Positions 44,864 to 54,335 of a DNA stretch of 64,000 nucleotides are shown piece by piece. The notes under the pieces are model-generated. The model ran no database searches, was not told where the DNA came from, and saw nothing but the letters and a program-made list of their open reading frames with translations. The DNA is taken from positions 124,001 through 188,000 of the forward strand of contig NZ_CP021780.1 in the NCBI RefSeq assembly GCF_002192415.1, written 5' to 3'. The translations under genes and the position numbers were made by a program. This stretch comes from Paenibacillus donghaensis. GTDB lineage: Bacteria > Bacillota > Bacilli > Paenibacillales > Paenibacillaceae. Position 1 is the first letter of the stretch; every line of letters begins with the position of its first letter.

Positions 44864-45298
44864 CTATTTCATTTGTCCGATGTCCAGATTGACCTGGTAG
44901 TTCCCATACTTCAGCAGTTTGTCCAGCAACAGATTAAGCTCCTCCTGATCTGCGCTGCGCACCCGCATCCAATAGCAGCCTTCCCCGCTGATGCGGAAGA
45001 CCTCTTGTACAGACGGCTCATTTCTCGCAAACTCCTGGAAGGCCGAGTGGACCGTATTAGATCCCAGAAACACCGTGACAAAAGCCTGAAGGTTCTGCCC
45101 CAGTGCAGCCGGACTGTAGCGAATCGTGTAGCCTTCAATTACACCGTTATCCTGCATCCTGCGGATGCGCGCGCCTACAGCCTGGCCGGTCATATGCACC
45201 AGCACGCCAAGCTCCTTATGGCTGAGCCGGGAATCTTCGATTAGATAGCTCAGAATCTGCAGATCCGTTTCATCTACCTGGATTTGGTTTTTGTTCAT
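44864..45298 (-). CDS. Lrp/AsnC family transcriptional regulator
   Basis: Regulator of 144 aa. The N-terminal HTH is DLQILSYLIEDSRLSHKELG with GQAVGARIRRMQDNGVI, followed by the ligand-binding RAM domain (QAFVTVFLGSNTV ... VQEVFRISGEGCYWMRVRS). Members sense amino acids and bind DNA as oligomers. It is divergent from the MBL-fold gene, which shares its promoter region and may be regulated by it. Confidence 0.92.
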   Translation of the reverse strand: MNKNQIQVDETDLQILSYLIEDSRLSHKELGVLVHMTGQAVGARIRRMQDNGVIEGYTIRYSPAALGQNLQAFVTVFLGSNTVHSAFQEFARNEPSVQEVFRISGEGCYWMRVRSADQEELNLLLDKLLKYGNYQVNLDIGQMK

Positions 45299-45427
45299 CG
45301 GGGCATAATTCCTTTCATGGTGAAAGCAGAACAGGGAGTTCTCTTTCTGCGGCTTGTATAAACCAGTTTCCTCTCCAGTCTATAATTGATTGTATCAGAA
45401 GATACATTCAGGGAAGAAGGGGTTAGG

Positions 45428-46174
45428 ATGAAAATACAGTTGATTCGCAACGCAGCGCTGTGGGTGGAGTATGGCGGCGTTACTTTTTTGATCGATCCGA
45501 TGTTCAGTGAGGCCGGGGCTAACCCGCCTATTATCAATACAGAGAATGAGCGGAGGAATCCGCTGGTGCCGCTCCCAGGGCTGGTAGAGCAGTGGCTGCA
45601 GCCTGATGTGGTACTGGTTACGCATCTGCATCAGGATCACTGGGACGCGGCAGCGGCAGCCAGACTGTCTGCTGAACTTCCATTGTTGTGCCAGGAGGGC
45701 AATGGAGAGGTGCTGGCTGCCCAGGGTTTCACAGACGTGACCGAAATCAGCGGCACCTATTCTTTCCGCGGAGTTACACTCACCCGCACAGGTGGACGGC
45801 ATGGGACCGGGGATATCGGTGCAGTGATGGGACGGGTTTCGGGTTTTCTTTTTCAAAAAGCAGGCGAACCTACATTATATGTGGCAGGCGACACCATCTG
45901 GTGTGATGAGGTGCAAGAGGTGCTGGATCAGTATGCACCAGAAGTAACGGTGGTTAATGCCGGCGGGGCGCGGTTTGTAACCGGAGACCCTATTACAATG
46001 GATGAAGAGGATGTAGTGAAGTTATGCGCTTATGCGCCGTACACCTCAGTGATTGCGGTCCACATGGATGCCATTAACCATTGCCTGGTGACCCGGGAGA
46101 TGCTGGCAGCACGGTTGGGACGGGAATCTCTGACCGAACGGGTGAAGCTTCCGCTGGACGGCGAATGGTGTTAA
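45428..46174 (+). CDS. MBL-fold metallo-hydrolase
   Basis: A 248-residue cytoplasmic hydrolase of the beta-lactamase-like metal-dependent type (UlaG-like branch). LVTHLHQDHWDAAA gives the HxHxDH metal motif near residue 70; GGRHGTGDIGAVMG and VAGDTIWCDEV supply later ligands (His and Asp), and AVHMDAINH the last His. ATG 45428 is the start, within GGGTTAGG. Substrate unknown. It is divergent from the Lrp regulator and upstream of cysK. Confidence 0.9.
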   Translation: MKIQLIRNAALWVEYGGVTFLIDPMFSEAGANPPIINTENERRNPLVPLPGLVEQWLQPDVVLVTHLHQDHWDAAAAARLSAELPLLCQEGNGEVLAAQGFTDVTEISGTYSFRGVTLTRTGGRHGTGDIGAVMGRVSGFLFQKAGEPTLYVAGDTIWCDEVQEVLDQYAPEVTVVNAGGARFVTGDPITMDEEDVVKLCAYAPYTSVIAVHMDAINHCLVTREMLAARLGRESLTERVKLPLDGEWC

Positions 46175-46220
46175 GCTTCATATAATATCAACGCAGTTTC
46201 GGAAAGGGTGACCGGAGTCT

Positions 46221-47147
46221 ATGGGCAAAGTTGTAAATCATATCTATGAGCTGATTGGAGATACACCGGTAATCCGGCTGAACCGGATGGTCAGCGGGCC
46301 GGCGGCTGAAGTATGGGTCAAGCTGGAATCATTTAATCCCAGCGGAAGCGTGAAGGACCGTGCGGCCTTCAACCTGATCGCAGAAGCAGAGAATCACGGA
46401 CTGCTGAAGCCGGGGGCAACGATTATCGAGCCGACAAGCGGCAATACCGGCATTGGCCTAGCGATGAATGCGGCAGCCAAGGGCTACCGGGCCATCTTCG
46501 TCATGCCGGATAATATGACCCGGGAACGGATTAATTTGCTGAAGGCTTATGGTGCGGAGGTTGTGTTAACGCCTGCGGCGCAGCGGATGCCGGGCGCGAT
46601 CACCAAAGCGCTGGAGCTGCAAGCCGGAATCGAAGGCAGCTTCGTGCCGCAGCAGTTCGAGAATCAGGCCAACCCGGATATTCACCGCCGCACGACCGCT
46701 CTTGAGATTCTGGAGCAGACCGGCGGGAAGCTGGATGCTTTTGTGGCCACGGCAGGCACGGGCGGAACGATTACCGGAACAGGAGAGACGCTGCGGGAGC
46801 ATCTGCCGCAGCTGCATGTTGTGGTGGTGGAGCCGCTTGGTTCCCCGGTGTTGTCCGGGGGTCAACCCGGCCCGCATAAGCTGGTCGGAACCAGTCCGGG
46901 GTTCATTCCGGCAATTCTGAACACAGCGGTATATGACGAGATTATTCAGGTGGCGGACGAGGATGCAATCCAGACAACACGCGATTTGGCGCTTATGGAG
47001 GGGATTCTCGCAGGACCTTCTTCGGGAGCATCCGTCTGGGCGGCATTGTCCATAGCCCGCAAGCTTGGCCCCGGCAAGCGGGTGCTGTGTATTGCTCCCG
47101 ACACTGGCGAGCGTTATATGAGCATGCCGGGGTTGTTCGTAGATTAG
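46221..47147 (+). CDS. cysK: Cysteine synthase A
   Basis: O-acetylserine sulfhydrylase of 308 aa: converts O-acetylserine and sulfide to cysteine. The PLP lysine is in NPSGSVKDRAAF (residue about 43), the substrate loop is EPTSGNTGIGLA, the phosphate-binding loop GTGGTITGTGE, and the C-terminal region GPSSGASVWAAL. Length fits CysK. GGAAAGGGTGACC lies before ATG 46221. I see no S-box or T-box leader upstream. Confidence 0.93.
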   Translation: MGKVVNHIYELIGDTPVIRLNRMVSGPAAEVWVKLESFNPSGSVKDRAAFNLIAEAENHGLLKPGATIIEPTSGNTGIGLAMNAAAKGYRAIFVMPDNMTRERINLLKAYGAEVVLTPAAQRMPGAITKALELQAGIEGSFVPQQFENQANPDIHRRTTALEILEQTGGKLDAFVATAGTGGTITGTGETLREHLPQLHVVVVEPLGSPVLSGGQPGPHKLVGTSPGFIPAILNTAVYDEIIQVADEDAIQTTRDLALMEGILAGPSSGASVWAALSIARKLGPGKRVLCIAPDTGERYMSMPGLFVD

Positions 47148-47292
47148 AGGCAGCAGACAGTAGATCCTCCCAATCCCTTGAAGGCTGGGGGGATAATGCG
47201 GCTTGAATGTAACCGATCTCACAATACTTGTGATCAGGCTTGACTAGACCTGGAAATCATGATAAATTATTTCATGTTCACATAATTATTGT

Positions 47293-47368
47293 TCCCTGAT
47301 AGCTCAGTTGGTAGAGCACTCGACTGTTAATCGAGTTGTCACAGGTTCGAGTCCTGTTCGGGGAGCCA
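47293..47368 (+). tRNA. tRNA-Asn (GTT)
   Basis: Clover-leaf of 73 bases plus encoded CCA. Acceptor TCCCTGA pairs with TCGGGGA; anticodon GTT sits in ACTGTTAAT; the T-loop is GGTTCGAGTCC. Confidence 0.97.
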
Positions 47369-47377
47369 TTATTTTTT

Positions 47378-47466
47378 GGAGAGATACCCAAGTGGCTATA
47401 AGGGGACCCTCTGCTAAGGGGTTAGACTGCGTAAGCGGTGCGAGGGTTCGAATCCCTCTCTCTCCG
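47378..47466 (+). tRNA. tRNA-Ser (GCT)
   Basis: Class II tRNA with a long variable arm. Acceptor GGAGAGA pairs with TCTCTCC; anticodon GCT in CTCTGCTAAGG; no CCA encoded. It lies nine bases after the Asn tRNA CCA end. Confidence 0.96.
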
Positions 47467-47487
47467 TTCGATTAATCTTTACAAGTG

Positions 47488-47513
47488 AAGCTCCCGTTGC
47501 CGGGGGCTTTTTT
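47488..47513 (+). terminator. Terminator of the Asn-Ser tRNA unit
   Basis: AAGCTCCCG, loop TTG, then CCGGGGGCTTTTTT. Confidence 0.85.
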
Positions 47514-47599
47514 GTGTATGCGTGTCCCGAAGCAGGGCAGGCATAATCTAGTTGGTTCAAGCTTAACGGACCGTTATAGTCACCTGCTGCCCTAAATGC

Positions 47600-47790
47600 C
47601 TGCAATTATACAGTTTTTTTCGTGCGAAAACGCTCTTCGGAACCCAAAGCCTGCAAAAGTGCAGGAATTTATACCATCAGCACTGGTTTTTAGAAGCAGC
47701 AGCCAGAAAACCTGTACTATTGCAGGAATTCAGCGAATAAGGAGAATAGTAGAGGAAATTCCTGTATTTTTACAGGAATTTGATCCGGGT
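47600..47790. repeat. Cluster of CCTG..CAGGAATT hairpins
   Basis: At least three short hairpins of related form occur: CCTGCAAAAGTGCAGGAATT, CCTGTACTATTGCAGGAATT and CCTGTATTTTTACAGGAATT. They lead into the 42-bp tandem array. Confidence 0.65.
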
Positions 47791-47800
47791 CTGAATCAGA

Positions 47801-48136
47801 TCTTGCGCATTCCGCAGGAACAGCCTGCCTTTGCCTTAAAGGTCTTGCGCATTCCGAAGGAACAGCCTGCCTTCGTCTTAAAGGTCTTGCGCATTCCGAA
47901 GGAACAGCCCGCTTTCGCCTTAAGGGTCTTGCGCATTCCGCAGGAACAGCCCGCCTTTGCCTTAAAGGTCTTGCGCATTCCGCAGGAACAGCCTACCTTC
48001 GTCTTTAAGCTCTTGCGCATTCCGCAGGAACAGCCCGCCTTTGCCTTAAAGGTCTTGCGCAATCCGCAGGAACAGCCGGCCTTTGCCTTTAAGGTCTTGC
48101 GCATTCCGCAGGAACAGCCCGCCTTTGACCTTATCA
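47801..48136. repeat. Tandem repeats, 42-bp unit, eight copies
   Basis: TCTTGCGCATTCCGCAGGAA and variants start at 47801, 47843, 47885, 47927, 47969, 48011, 48053 and 48095. Each unit has the palindrome TTCCGCAGGAA. The 42-base period leaves frames open on both strands, which explains apparent ORFs here. Confidence 0.85.
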
Positions 48137-48162
48137 CCCGGCGGACATCCCGTCAGGGATAG

Positions 48163-48685
48163 AGCGCCGTCCCCAGCAACGTCCAAGCGGTCCCGCAGGG
48201 ATAAGCGTTCCCAGCAGCCAGCATCCTAATCACCGTACCGCCAGACTTGTTCGCCAAACTTGCCGGTGTCCAGAGGGTGCAACCCTTTGGGGCCCTCCCT
48301 TGGAAGGGAGGGTTTGGGAGGGATCGATCTGCCACTTTAATTAATTGACGTACAGAAGCTGTGAAGAGACAAATGTTATATTATTTACGCGAAAATAAAG
48401 TATTCTATTGTAAAAGGAAAAAATTCAAAAACACTCCAACTCGTTTTTCCTCCGATTTTCTTCGAAATTCATCGTTTTAGGCATCGCGTAACGCTAAACT
48501 CCCATATATATTACTTATTATGTTATATTATCTAACTCTAAATAATGAATTTTTTATGTAATAATGGGTTTTATTAGTGACGTAAATATAGGGCTGTGTT
48601 AATATAAATAACATCATACAGAAAGAAAAAGAATGTAAGGTGGAGAAAGGGGAATTTTGATTATTATGGGGAAAAGGGGATGGCG
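48163..48685. other. Non-coding region upstream of the liv operon
   Basis: The first 180 bases are GC-rich with CCCTCCC...GGGAGGG inverted blocks. The last 330 are very AT-rich and should hold the liv promoter. No gene is seen. Confidence 0.5.
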
Positions 48686-49591
48686 ATGGAGTACTTCATT
48701 CAGCAGTTAATTAACGGAATTTCCGTAGGCAGCATTTATGCTCTGATCGCCCTTGGTTACACCATGGTTTATGGAATTATCAAGCTGATCAATTTTGCTC
48801 ATGGCGATGTTTTTATGGTCGGTTCGTTTATCGGACTGTTCAGTGCCAGAAATTTGGCCAACGCGGGTTTCCCGCCGGTTATCGTCCTGATCCTCTCGCT
48901 TGCCATTTCCATGACTGTCAGTGCGCTGCTTGGCATCTCGATTGAACGTTTGGCTTACAAGCCACTGCGCAAGGCATCACGTATCGCCGTACTTATTACA
49001 GCTATTGGAGTATCCTTCCTTTTGGAATACACGGGCGTGTTCTTCCTCGGCCCGCAGGCACAGGGTTTCCCCGAGATTATCAATAAGAAGCAGTACACTT
49101 TGTTTGGCAGTACAGTACAGGTCGATTCCAATCAGATCATGATTCTGGGGACTACGGTTGTGCTGATGATCGTCCTGCAGTTTATTGTCCACCGCACGAA
49201 GATCGGCAAGGCCATGCGGGCAGTTTCCTACGATATGGAAGCGGCACGGCTGATGGGCATCAATGTGGACCGGACCATTTCGGCTACCTTTGCTATCGGT
49301 TCGGCGCTTGCAGCGGCGGCTGGTGTTATTTTTGGAATGACTTACAATTCCGTTGACCCGATGATGGGCGTGCTTCCTGGACTTAAGGCTTTCGTAGCCG
49401 CAGTTCTAGGGGGGATAGGCAGTATTCCAGGCGCGCTGGTAGGCGGACTGCTGCTGGGAACCGTAGAAACGGAAGTATCCTCATTGGGTTATTCTTCATG
49501 GCGCGATGGTGTGGCCTTTGCCGTACTGATCCTAATCCTGATCTTTAAACCGTCCGGGCTGTTTGGTAAAAATGTCCGGGAGAAAGTGTAG
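48686..49591 (+). CDS. livH: Branched-chain amino acid ABC transporter permease LivH
   Basis: Inner-membrane permease of about 301 aa. The N-terminus MEYFIQQLINGISVGSIYAL is the classic LivH start, so ATG 48686 is preferred over ATG 48680; AAAAGGGGA lies upstream. The ABC2-type loop is MRAVSYDMEAARLMGINVDR, and AFVAAVLGGIGSIPGA is conserved. First gene of livHMGF-livK, which imports leucine, isoleucine and valine in homologous systems. Confidence 0.93.
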   Translation: MEYFIQQLINGISVGSIYALIALGYTMVYGIIKLINFAHGDVFMVGSFIGLFSARNLANAGFPPVIVLILSLAISMTVSALLGISIERLAYKPLRKASRIAVLITAIGVSFLLEYTGVFFLGPQAQGFPEIINKKQYTLFGSTVQVDSNQIMILGTTVVLMIVLQFIVHRTKIGKAMRAVSYDMEAARLMGINVDRTISATFAIGSALAAAAGVIFGMTYNSVDPMMGVLPGLKAFVAAVLGGIGSIPGALVGGLLLGTVETEVSSLGYSSWRDGVAFAVLILILIFKPSGLFGKNVREKV

Positions 49592-49600
49592 GGGGGCAGC

Positions 49601-50563
49601 ATGAAGATGAAGAAACTAAACAAATCGTTCTGGCTGGGCATTGTACTTGCCATGGTGCTATATGGTGTCATTCAAATTCTTCTAACAACGGGAATCTTCG
49701 ATGATGTTATGGAATCTACGCTGATTCTAATCTGTATTAACGTCATGCTGGCGGTATCTCTTAACCTGATTAACGGGATCACCGGCCAATTCTCGATCGG
49801 TCATGCCGGATTTATGTCGATTGGCGCTTATGTATCTGCGATTCTGACCTTGAACTTCGATGTGCCGTTTGTGCTGGCGCTGGTGATTGCCGGACTGGCC
49901 GCAGCATTCTTCGGAGTACTGATCGGAATTCCAACCTTGCGGCTGAACGGAGACTATCTGGCGATTGCCACACTGGGCTTTGGCGAGATTATCCGGATTG
50001 TGCTGCTGAACACGGAATATGTGGGAGGGGCATCCGGGCTCAGCGGTATTCCTACCCAGACGACCTGGACGGTTATATTTCTGTTCACCCTGATTACGAT
50101 CGTCGTGATTAACAACTTTATCCGCTCCAGCCATGGCCGCGCTTGTCTGGCGATCCGTGAGAATGAGATTGCTGCTGAGGCGATGGGAATTAACACTACC
50201 CTGTATAAGGTTATCGCTTTTGCGCTGGGTGCTTTGTTCGCAGGGATGGCGGGTGGTCTGTCTGCCCATAAATTCTATGTTATCAATCCAGGCAGCTTCA
50301 ACTTCCTGAAGTCGTTTGAAATCCTGGTAATGGTTGTGCTCGGCGGACTGGGAAGCACTGCTGGAGCCATCGTGGGCGCTATAGTGCTGACTGTGTTGTT
50401 TACCGTGCTGCAGCAATATCCTGAGCTGCGGATGATTATCTATTCGACGATTCTCATATTAATGATGATTTTCCGTCCGAAGGGACTGCTTGGCAGCGCC
50501 GGCCTGTCCTTCAAGTTTTTTGCCAAAAAGGAGGCGAAGCCAAGTGACAGTATCAGCGGCTAA
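49601..50563 (+). CDS. livM: Branched-chain amino acid ABC transporter permease LivM
   Basis: Second permease, 320 aa with multiple membrane segments. Conserved blocks are NLINGITGQFSIGHAGFMSI, CLAIRENEIAAEAMGINTTL (coupling loop) and MVVLGGLGSTAGA. GGGGGGC precedes ATG 49601. Its 3-prime end overlaps livG by 20 bases, so the two are translationally coupled. Confidence 0.94.
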   Translation: MKMKKLNKSFWLGIVLAMVLYGVIQILLTTGIFDDVMESTLILICINVMLAVSLNLINGITGQFSIGHAGFMSIGAYVSAILTLNFDVPFVLALVIAGLAAAFFGVLIGIPTLRLNGDYLAIATLGFGEIIRIVLLNTEYVGGASGLSGIPTQTTWTVIFLFTLITIVVINNFIRSSHGRACLAIRENEIAAEAMGINTTLYKVIAFALGALFAGMAGGLSAHKFYVINPGSFNFLKSFEILVMVVLGGLGSTAGAIVGAIVLTVLFTVLQQYPELRMIIYSTILILMMIFRPKGLLGSAGLSFKFFAKKEAKPSDSISG

Positions 50564-51326
50564 TGTGCTTCTAGACGTCCAGCAAGCGAGTCGTTCCTTC
50601 GGAGGTCTGAAGGCGCTCAGCGAAGTTTCGCTTCATATTAATCCAGGCGAATTGATTGGCCTGATCGGACCCAACGGTGCCGGCAAAACAACGCTGTTCA
50701 ATCTGCTGACAGGCGTATATCCGCCTTCCAGCGGCAGCATTATGCTGACCAACCAGTCCGTAGGCGGCATGAAGCCTTTCCGGATTAACCGCAAGGGTGC
50801 GGCGCGGACGTTTCAGAATATCCGCCTGTTCACTGCGATGAGCGTGCTCGACAATGTGAAGATTGCTTTTCACCAGCATGCCAAGCATTCGATGTTTACC
50901 TCTATGCTCCGCCTGCCGAAGCATTTCTCCGGTGAGCAGGAGATTACAGAGAAGGCTATGGATATTCTCAAGATTTTTAACCTGGCAGATCAATGGAATG
51001 AGTTGTCCGGCAATCTCAGCTACGGCAATCAGCGGCGTCTGGAGATTGCCCGTGCGCTGGCGGCAGGACCCAAGCTGCTGCTGCTGGATGAGCCGGCGGC
51101 AGGGATGAACCCGAACGAAACACGTGATCTGATGAATCTAATCGCCTGGATTCGTGAGGAATTTGATCTGACCATTCTCTTGATTGAGCATGATATGTCG
51201 CTTGTTATGGGGGTGTGCGACCGGATTTATGTGCTGGACCGCGGCATGCTGATTGCTGACGGCACACCTGTAGAGATTCGGAACCATCCTAAAGTCATCG
51301 AAGCATATCTGGGACAGGAGGCGTAG
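50544..51326 (+). CDS. livG: Branched-chain amino acid ABC transporter ATPase LivG
   Basis: ATPase of 260 aa. The start is GTG 50544 with AAGGAGG about 11 bases upstream, inside the end of livM. Walker A is GPNGAGKTTLFN, the LivG-type signature is NLSYGNQRRLEIARAL and Walker B LLLLDEPAAGMN; the H-loop is LIEHDMSLVM. Pairs with LivF on the cytoplasmic face. Confidence 0.95.
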   Translation: MTVSAANVLLDVQQASRSFGGLKALSEVSLHINPGELIGLIGPNGAGKTTLFNLLTGVYPPSSGSIMLTNQSVGGMKPFRINRKGAARTFQNIRLFTAMSVLDNVKIAFHQHAKHSMFTSMLRLPKHFSGEQEITEKAMDILKIFNLADQWNELSGNLSYGNQRRLEIARALAAGPKLLLLDEPAAGMNPNETRDLMNLIAWIREEFDLTILLIEHDMSLVMGVCDRIYVLDRGMLIADGTPVEIRNHPKVIEAYLGQEA

Positions 51327-51332
51327 CGGACT

Positions 51333-52034
51333 ATGCTTACAGTGCAAGGAATCAATGTATATTATGGAGCGATTCACGCCCTCAAAGACCTGAGCATCAA
51401 CGTTAAGGAAGGCGAAATTGTTACGCTGATCGGAGCCAACGGCGCAGGCAAGTCCACGCTGCTGAAGACGTTGTCCGGGCTGCTGAAGCCGAAGTCGGGC
51501 AGTATTGATTTTCTGGATAAATCGATCACGAATCAGAGTATACAATCCATCGTTAAGCAGGGGCTGATACACTGTCCCGAGGGCAGGCGTGTCTTTGCCA
51601 ATATGTCGGTGGAAGAGAATCTGGAGCTAGGGGCCTACCTCCAGGATGCCAAGAGTCTGGATGATGATCTGGAAAAAGTATATGTCACCTTCCCCCGTCT
51701 TCTGGAGCGGAAGAAACAGCTTGCCGGCACCTTGTCCGGCGGTGAGCAGCAGATGCTGGCGATGGGACGCGCCATGATGGGACACCCGAAGCTGCTGCTG
51801 CTGGATGAGCCGTCAATGGGGCTGGCCCCGCTGCTCGTGCAGGATATTTTCAGAATTATTCAGGAGGTCAACGCTGCCGGCACGACTGTGCTGCTCGTAG
51901 AACAGAATGCCCATCAGGCACTTAAGATTGCCCACCGTGCTTATGTTCTGGAAACAGGCAGAGTGGTGCTTGAGGGAGATGCCAAGGAATTGGCGGATTC
52001 GGAAGAAATCCGGATGGCTTACCTGGGTCACTAA
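51333..52034 (+). CDS. livF: Branched-chain amino acid ABC transporter ATPase LivF
   Basis: ATPase of 233 aa. Walker A is GANGAGKSTLLKTL, signature LSGGEQQMLAMGRAM, Walker B LLLLDEPSMGLAP and H-loop LLVEQNAHQAL. CPEGRRVFANMSVEENLELG is typical of LivF. ATG 51333 follows the livG stop by six bases with AGGAGGCG upstream. Confidence 0.95.
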   Translation: MLTVQGINVYYGAIHALKDLSINVKEGEIVTLIGANGAGKSTLLKTLSGLLKPKSGSIDFLDKSITNQSIQSIVKQGLIHCPEGRRVFANMSVEENLELGAYLQDAKSLDDDLEKVYVTFPRLLERKKQLAGTLSGGEQQMLAMGRAMMGHPKLLLLDEPSMGLAPLLVQDIFRIIQEVNAAGTTVLLVEQNAHQALKIAHRAYVLETGRVVLEGDAKELADSEEIRMAYLGH

Positions 52035-52077
52035 GGTCTTATCCATACGCTGCAACACAGAAATACTATATAGAACG

Positions 52078-52164
52078 TGAACTTAAGAATGTTATATTCG
52101 GAGTTGTCAGCAAGCTCTATACACCAGGATTTCTAATAACTCCACCGTTCCATTCTTAAGTTCA
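52078..52164. promoter_or_regulatory. Long inverted repeat between livF and livK
   Basis: TGAACTTAAGAATG (52078-52091) and CATTCTTAAGTTCA (52151-52164) are perfect inverted 14-mers around about 59 bases. It could cap the livHMGF mRNA, protect the livK mRNA or act as an operator. There is no T-tract directly after it. Confidence 0.6.
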
Positions 52165-52202
52165 TCTTATATAAATATATTAATCTAGGAGGCTGGAAGA
52201 GA

Positions 52203-53402
52203 ATGAAGAAAATCGGGGCCATTATTTTGACAACGGTACTGACTGCCGCCTTGGCAGCGGGCTGCGGAAACAACAAAGAGAGCAACACGGAGGGCAACGC
52301 AGCTGCTGGTGGAAATGCCGCTGGTACCATCAAAATCGGAGCGAACTTTGAGCTGTCAGGCGGCCAGGCTTCCTTCGGTGACTCAGCACTCAAAGGGGCG
52401 AAGCTTGCGGTTAAGGAGATTAACGATGCGGGCGGAGTTCTGGGGCAACAAATTGAACTGATTGAAGCGGACAATGCTTCCAAATCAGAAGAGGCAACAC
52501 GTGCAGCGCAGAAGCTGATTACTACCAATAAGGTAGTTGCCATCATCGGAGCTACAACCTCTACGAATACCCTCGGTATTGTACCGGTTGCCCAGGAGAA
52601 AAAGATCCCGCTGGTCAGCTCATCCGCCACCAACCCGAAGGTAACCGTTGACGAACGCTCCGGCGATCTGAACGAGTGGGTATTCCGCGCTTCCTTTATT
52701 GATCCGTTCCAAGGGGAAGTCATGGCTAACTTCGCTACAGATACGCTGAAGGCCAAAACTGCAGTCATCTATACCGATACTTCCAGTGACTATTCCAAAG
52801 GTCTGCAGACCTTCTTCAAAGAAACCTTCACCAAAAACGGCGGAACCATTCTGAATGAAGAGTCCTATCAGCAGAAAGACTCCGACTTCAAAGCCGTATT
52901 GACCCGCATCAAAGATGCGAATCCGGATGTAATCTACCTGCCTGGTTATTATGAAGAGGTTGGTAAAATCCTGAAGCAGGCGCGTGAAATGGGCATTACC
53001 GTTCCTTTCATGGGCGGCGATGGCTGGGATTCCCCGCAACTGGCCGAGATTGCCGGAGCAGCAGCGCTTAATAATACCTTCATGTCCAACCACTATTCTC
53101 CTGAAGACAGTTCACCGGAAGTCAAAACCTTCGTAGATGCATTTAAGGCTGCAAATGGTGATCTGGTTCCTGACGGCATGGCTGCACTTGGCTACGATGC
53201 GGTGAAGCTGGTGGTTGATGCGATTACCCGTGCGGACTCCACAGAGGCCGCGAAGTTGAAGGATGCGCTGGCCGCAACCAAGGATCTTCAGCTGGCTACC
53301 GGTAAAATTACTATGAACGAAACTCATGACCCGGTTAAAGCCGCGGTAGTGCTGAAGTTCGTTGATGGCAAACAGACCTTTGAAGCCAAGGTTAATCCTT
53401 AA
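52203..53402 (+). CDS. livK: Branched-chain amino acid-binding lipoprotein LivK
   Basis: Periplasmic-type binding protein anchored as a lipoprotein, 399 aa. Lipobox ALAAGC has Cys near residue 21, followed by a Gly/Asn/Ala linker. The ANF/Leu-binding fold begins IKIGANFELSGGQASFGDSA; ATTSTNTLGIVPVAQE and TDTSSDYSKGLQTFF are typical ligand-contact regions. AGGAGG lies upstream of ATG 52203. Separate from livF by 168 bases with a large inverted repeat, which may allow higher expression. Confidence 0.94.
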   Translation: MKKIGAIILTTVLTAALAAGCGNNKESNTEGNAAAGGNAAGTIKIGANFELSGGQASFGDSALKGAKLAVKEINDAGGVLGQQIELIEADNASKSEEATRAAQKLITTNKVVAIIGATTSTNTLGIVPVAQEKKIPLVSSSATNPKVTVDERSGDLNEWVFRASFIDPFQGEVMANFATDTLKAKTAVIYTDTSSDYSKGLQTFFKETFTKNGGTILNEESYQQKDSDFKAVLTRIKDANPDVIYLPGYYEEVGKILKQAREMGITVPFMGGDGWDSPQLAEIAGAAALNNTFMSNHYSPEDSSPEVKTFVDAFKAANGDLVPDGMAALGYDAVKLVVDAITRADSTEAAKLKDALAATKDLQLATGKITMNETHDPVKAAVVLKFVDGKQTFEAKVNP

Positions 53403-53417
53403 GACATCAATTTATAG

Positions 53418-53455
53418 TTGCGGCGCGTGCACCGATTTAGGGTGTGCGCGCCGTT
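53418..53455 (+). terminator. Terminator after livK
   Basis: CGGCGCGTGCACC and GGTGTGCGCGCCG form a GC-rich stem followed by TTTCTATT. Confidence 0.85.
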
Positions 53456-53556
53456 TCTATTAAGTCCGTGGATAGAGCTTTGAAAAAATGCTTGTCAAAA
53501 ATCGCCGAGTTTGATATACTCACTTTTGTTGTGACAAGAGCTTGTTTTGTAAACAT

Positions 53557-53628
53557 GGCCCGTTGGTCAAGGGGTTAAGACACCTCCCTTTCACGGAGGT
53601 AACATGGGTTCGAATCCCATACGGGTCA
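53557..53628 (+). tRNA. tRNA-Glu (TTC)
   Basis: 72 bases; acceptor GGCCCGT pairs with ACGGGTC; anticodon TTC in CCTTTCACGG; T-arm ATGGGTTCGAATCCCAT. CCA is not encoded. Confidence 0.97.
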
Positions 53629-53638
53629 TTATAAATAT

Positions 53639-53721
53639 GCGGTAGTGGTGGAATGGCAGACACGCTATCTTGAGGGGGTAGTGGGTGTATACCCGTGGAG
53701 GTTCGAGTCCTCTCTACCGCA
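53639..53721 (+). tRNA. tRNA-Leu (GAG)
   Basis: Class II tRNA of 83 bases; acceptor GCGGTAG pairs with CTACCGC. The anticodon stem CTATC/GGTAG encloses the loop TTGAGGG, giving anticodon GAG. CCA is not encoded. Confidence 0.93.
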
Positions 53722-53735
53722 TAATATTTGAATGA

Positions 53736-53767
53736 GCAAAAACCCTTGATAATTCAAGGGTTTTTGC
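53736..53767. terminator. Terminator of the Glu-Leu tRNA unit
   Basis: GCAAAAACCCTTGA and TCAAGGGTTTTTGC stem followed by TTTTTTT. The class C-like group II intron begins just after it. Confidence 0.88.
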
Positions 53768-54335
53768 TTTTTTTGTGCGCCCAGCATGGGCGCTATCTAT
53801 AGGGTGAAAGTCCCGAATGGTGAAGGCAGTAGTAGCCATTAGCTTAAGACAAGGGTGTCCAACGTGAGGTGGAATCTGAAGGAAGTCGGCGGCAAACCTC
53901 CGGTTCGAGGAACACGAATCTCATATCAGGCTAACGTTCATTGGATGAGACTGCATAACAAGTTAAAGTCCTTACTGCCGAAGATGAACGGAAGTAAATG
54001 AGGCGAATAGATGGAGGGAAAGATAGCGTTCTTACCTGGGGAGATCTGTGCGAAACACGAAGACAACTTTGTAACCCTGTTCGTGAGGACAGGCTGAACG
54101 CACAGAAGTCAGCAGACGTCATAGTACGCAAGCTGTTGCAATAGCTGCGGAAGGACCGAACATGAAATAGGTATTTGTACATCCAGGCGTTCAAGATGAG
54201 TAATGAAAGCAGAATATCCGAAAGGAACTGACTGAAGAAGGAAGCGGTGAATTCCGTGTGGGGCTTCGGCAGGGCAGAATTCATCTCTGGCACAAGAGGA
54301 AAGTACAAATCACGTAAAGAGAGGTATATAAAAAA

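Noticed and set aside
46170..46220. S-box or T-box leader for cysK
   Set aside because: The gap before cysK is under 50 bases and shows no conserved riboswitch core.
47596..48162. 188-codon frame and the antisense 113-codon frame over the 42-bp repeats
   Set aside because: Both stay open only because the repeat period is a multiple of three; neither has a ribosome binding site or family resemblance.
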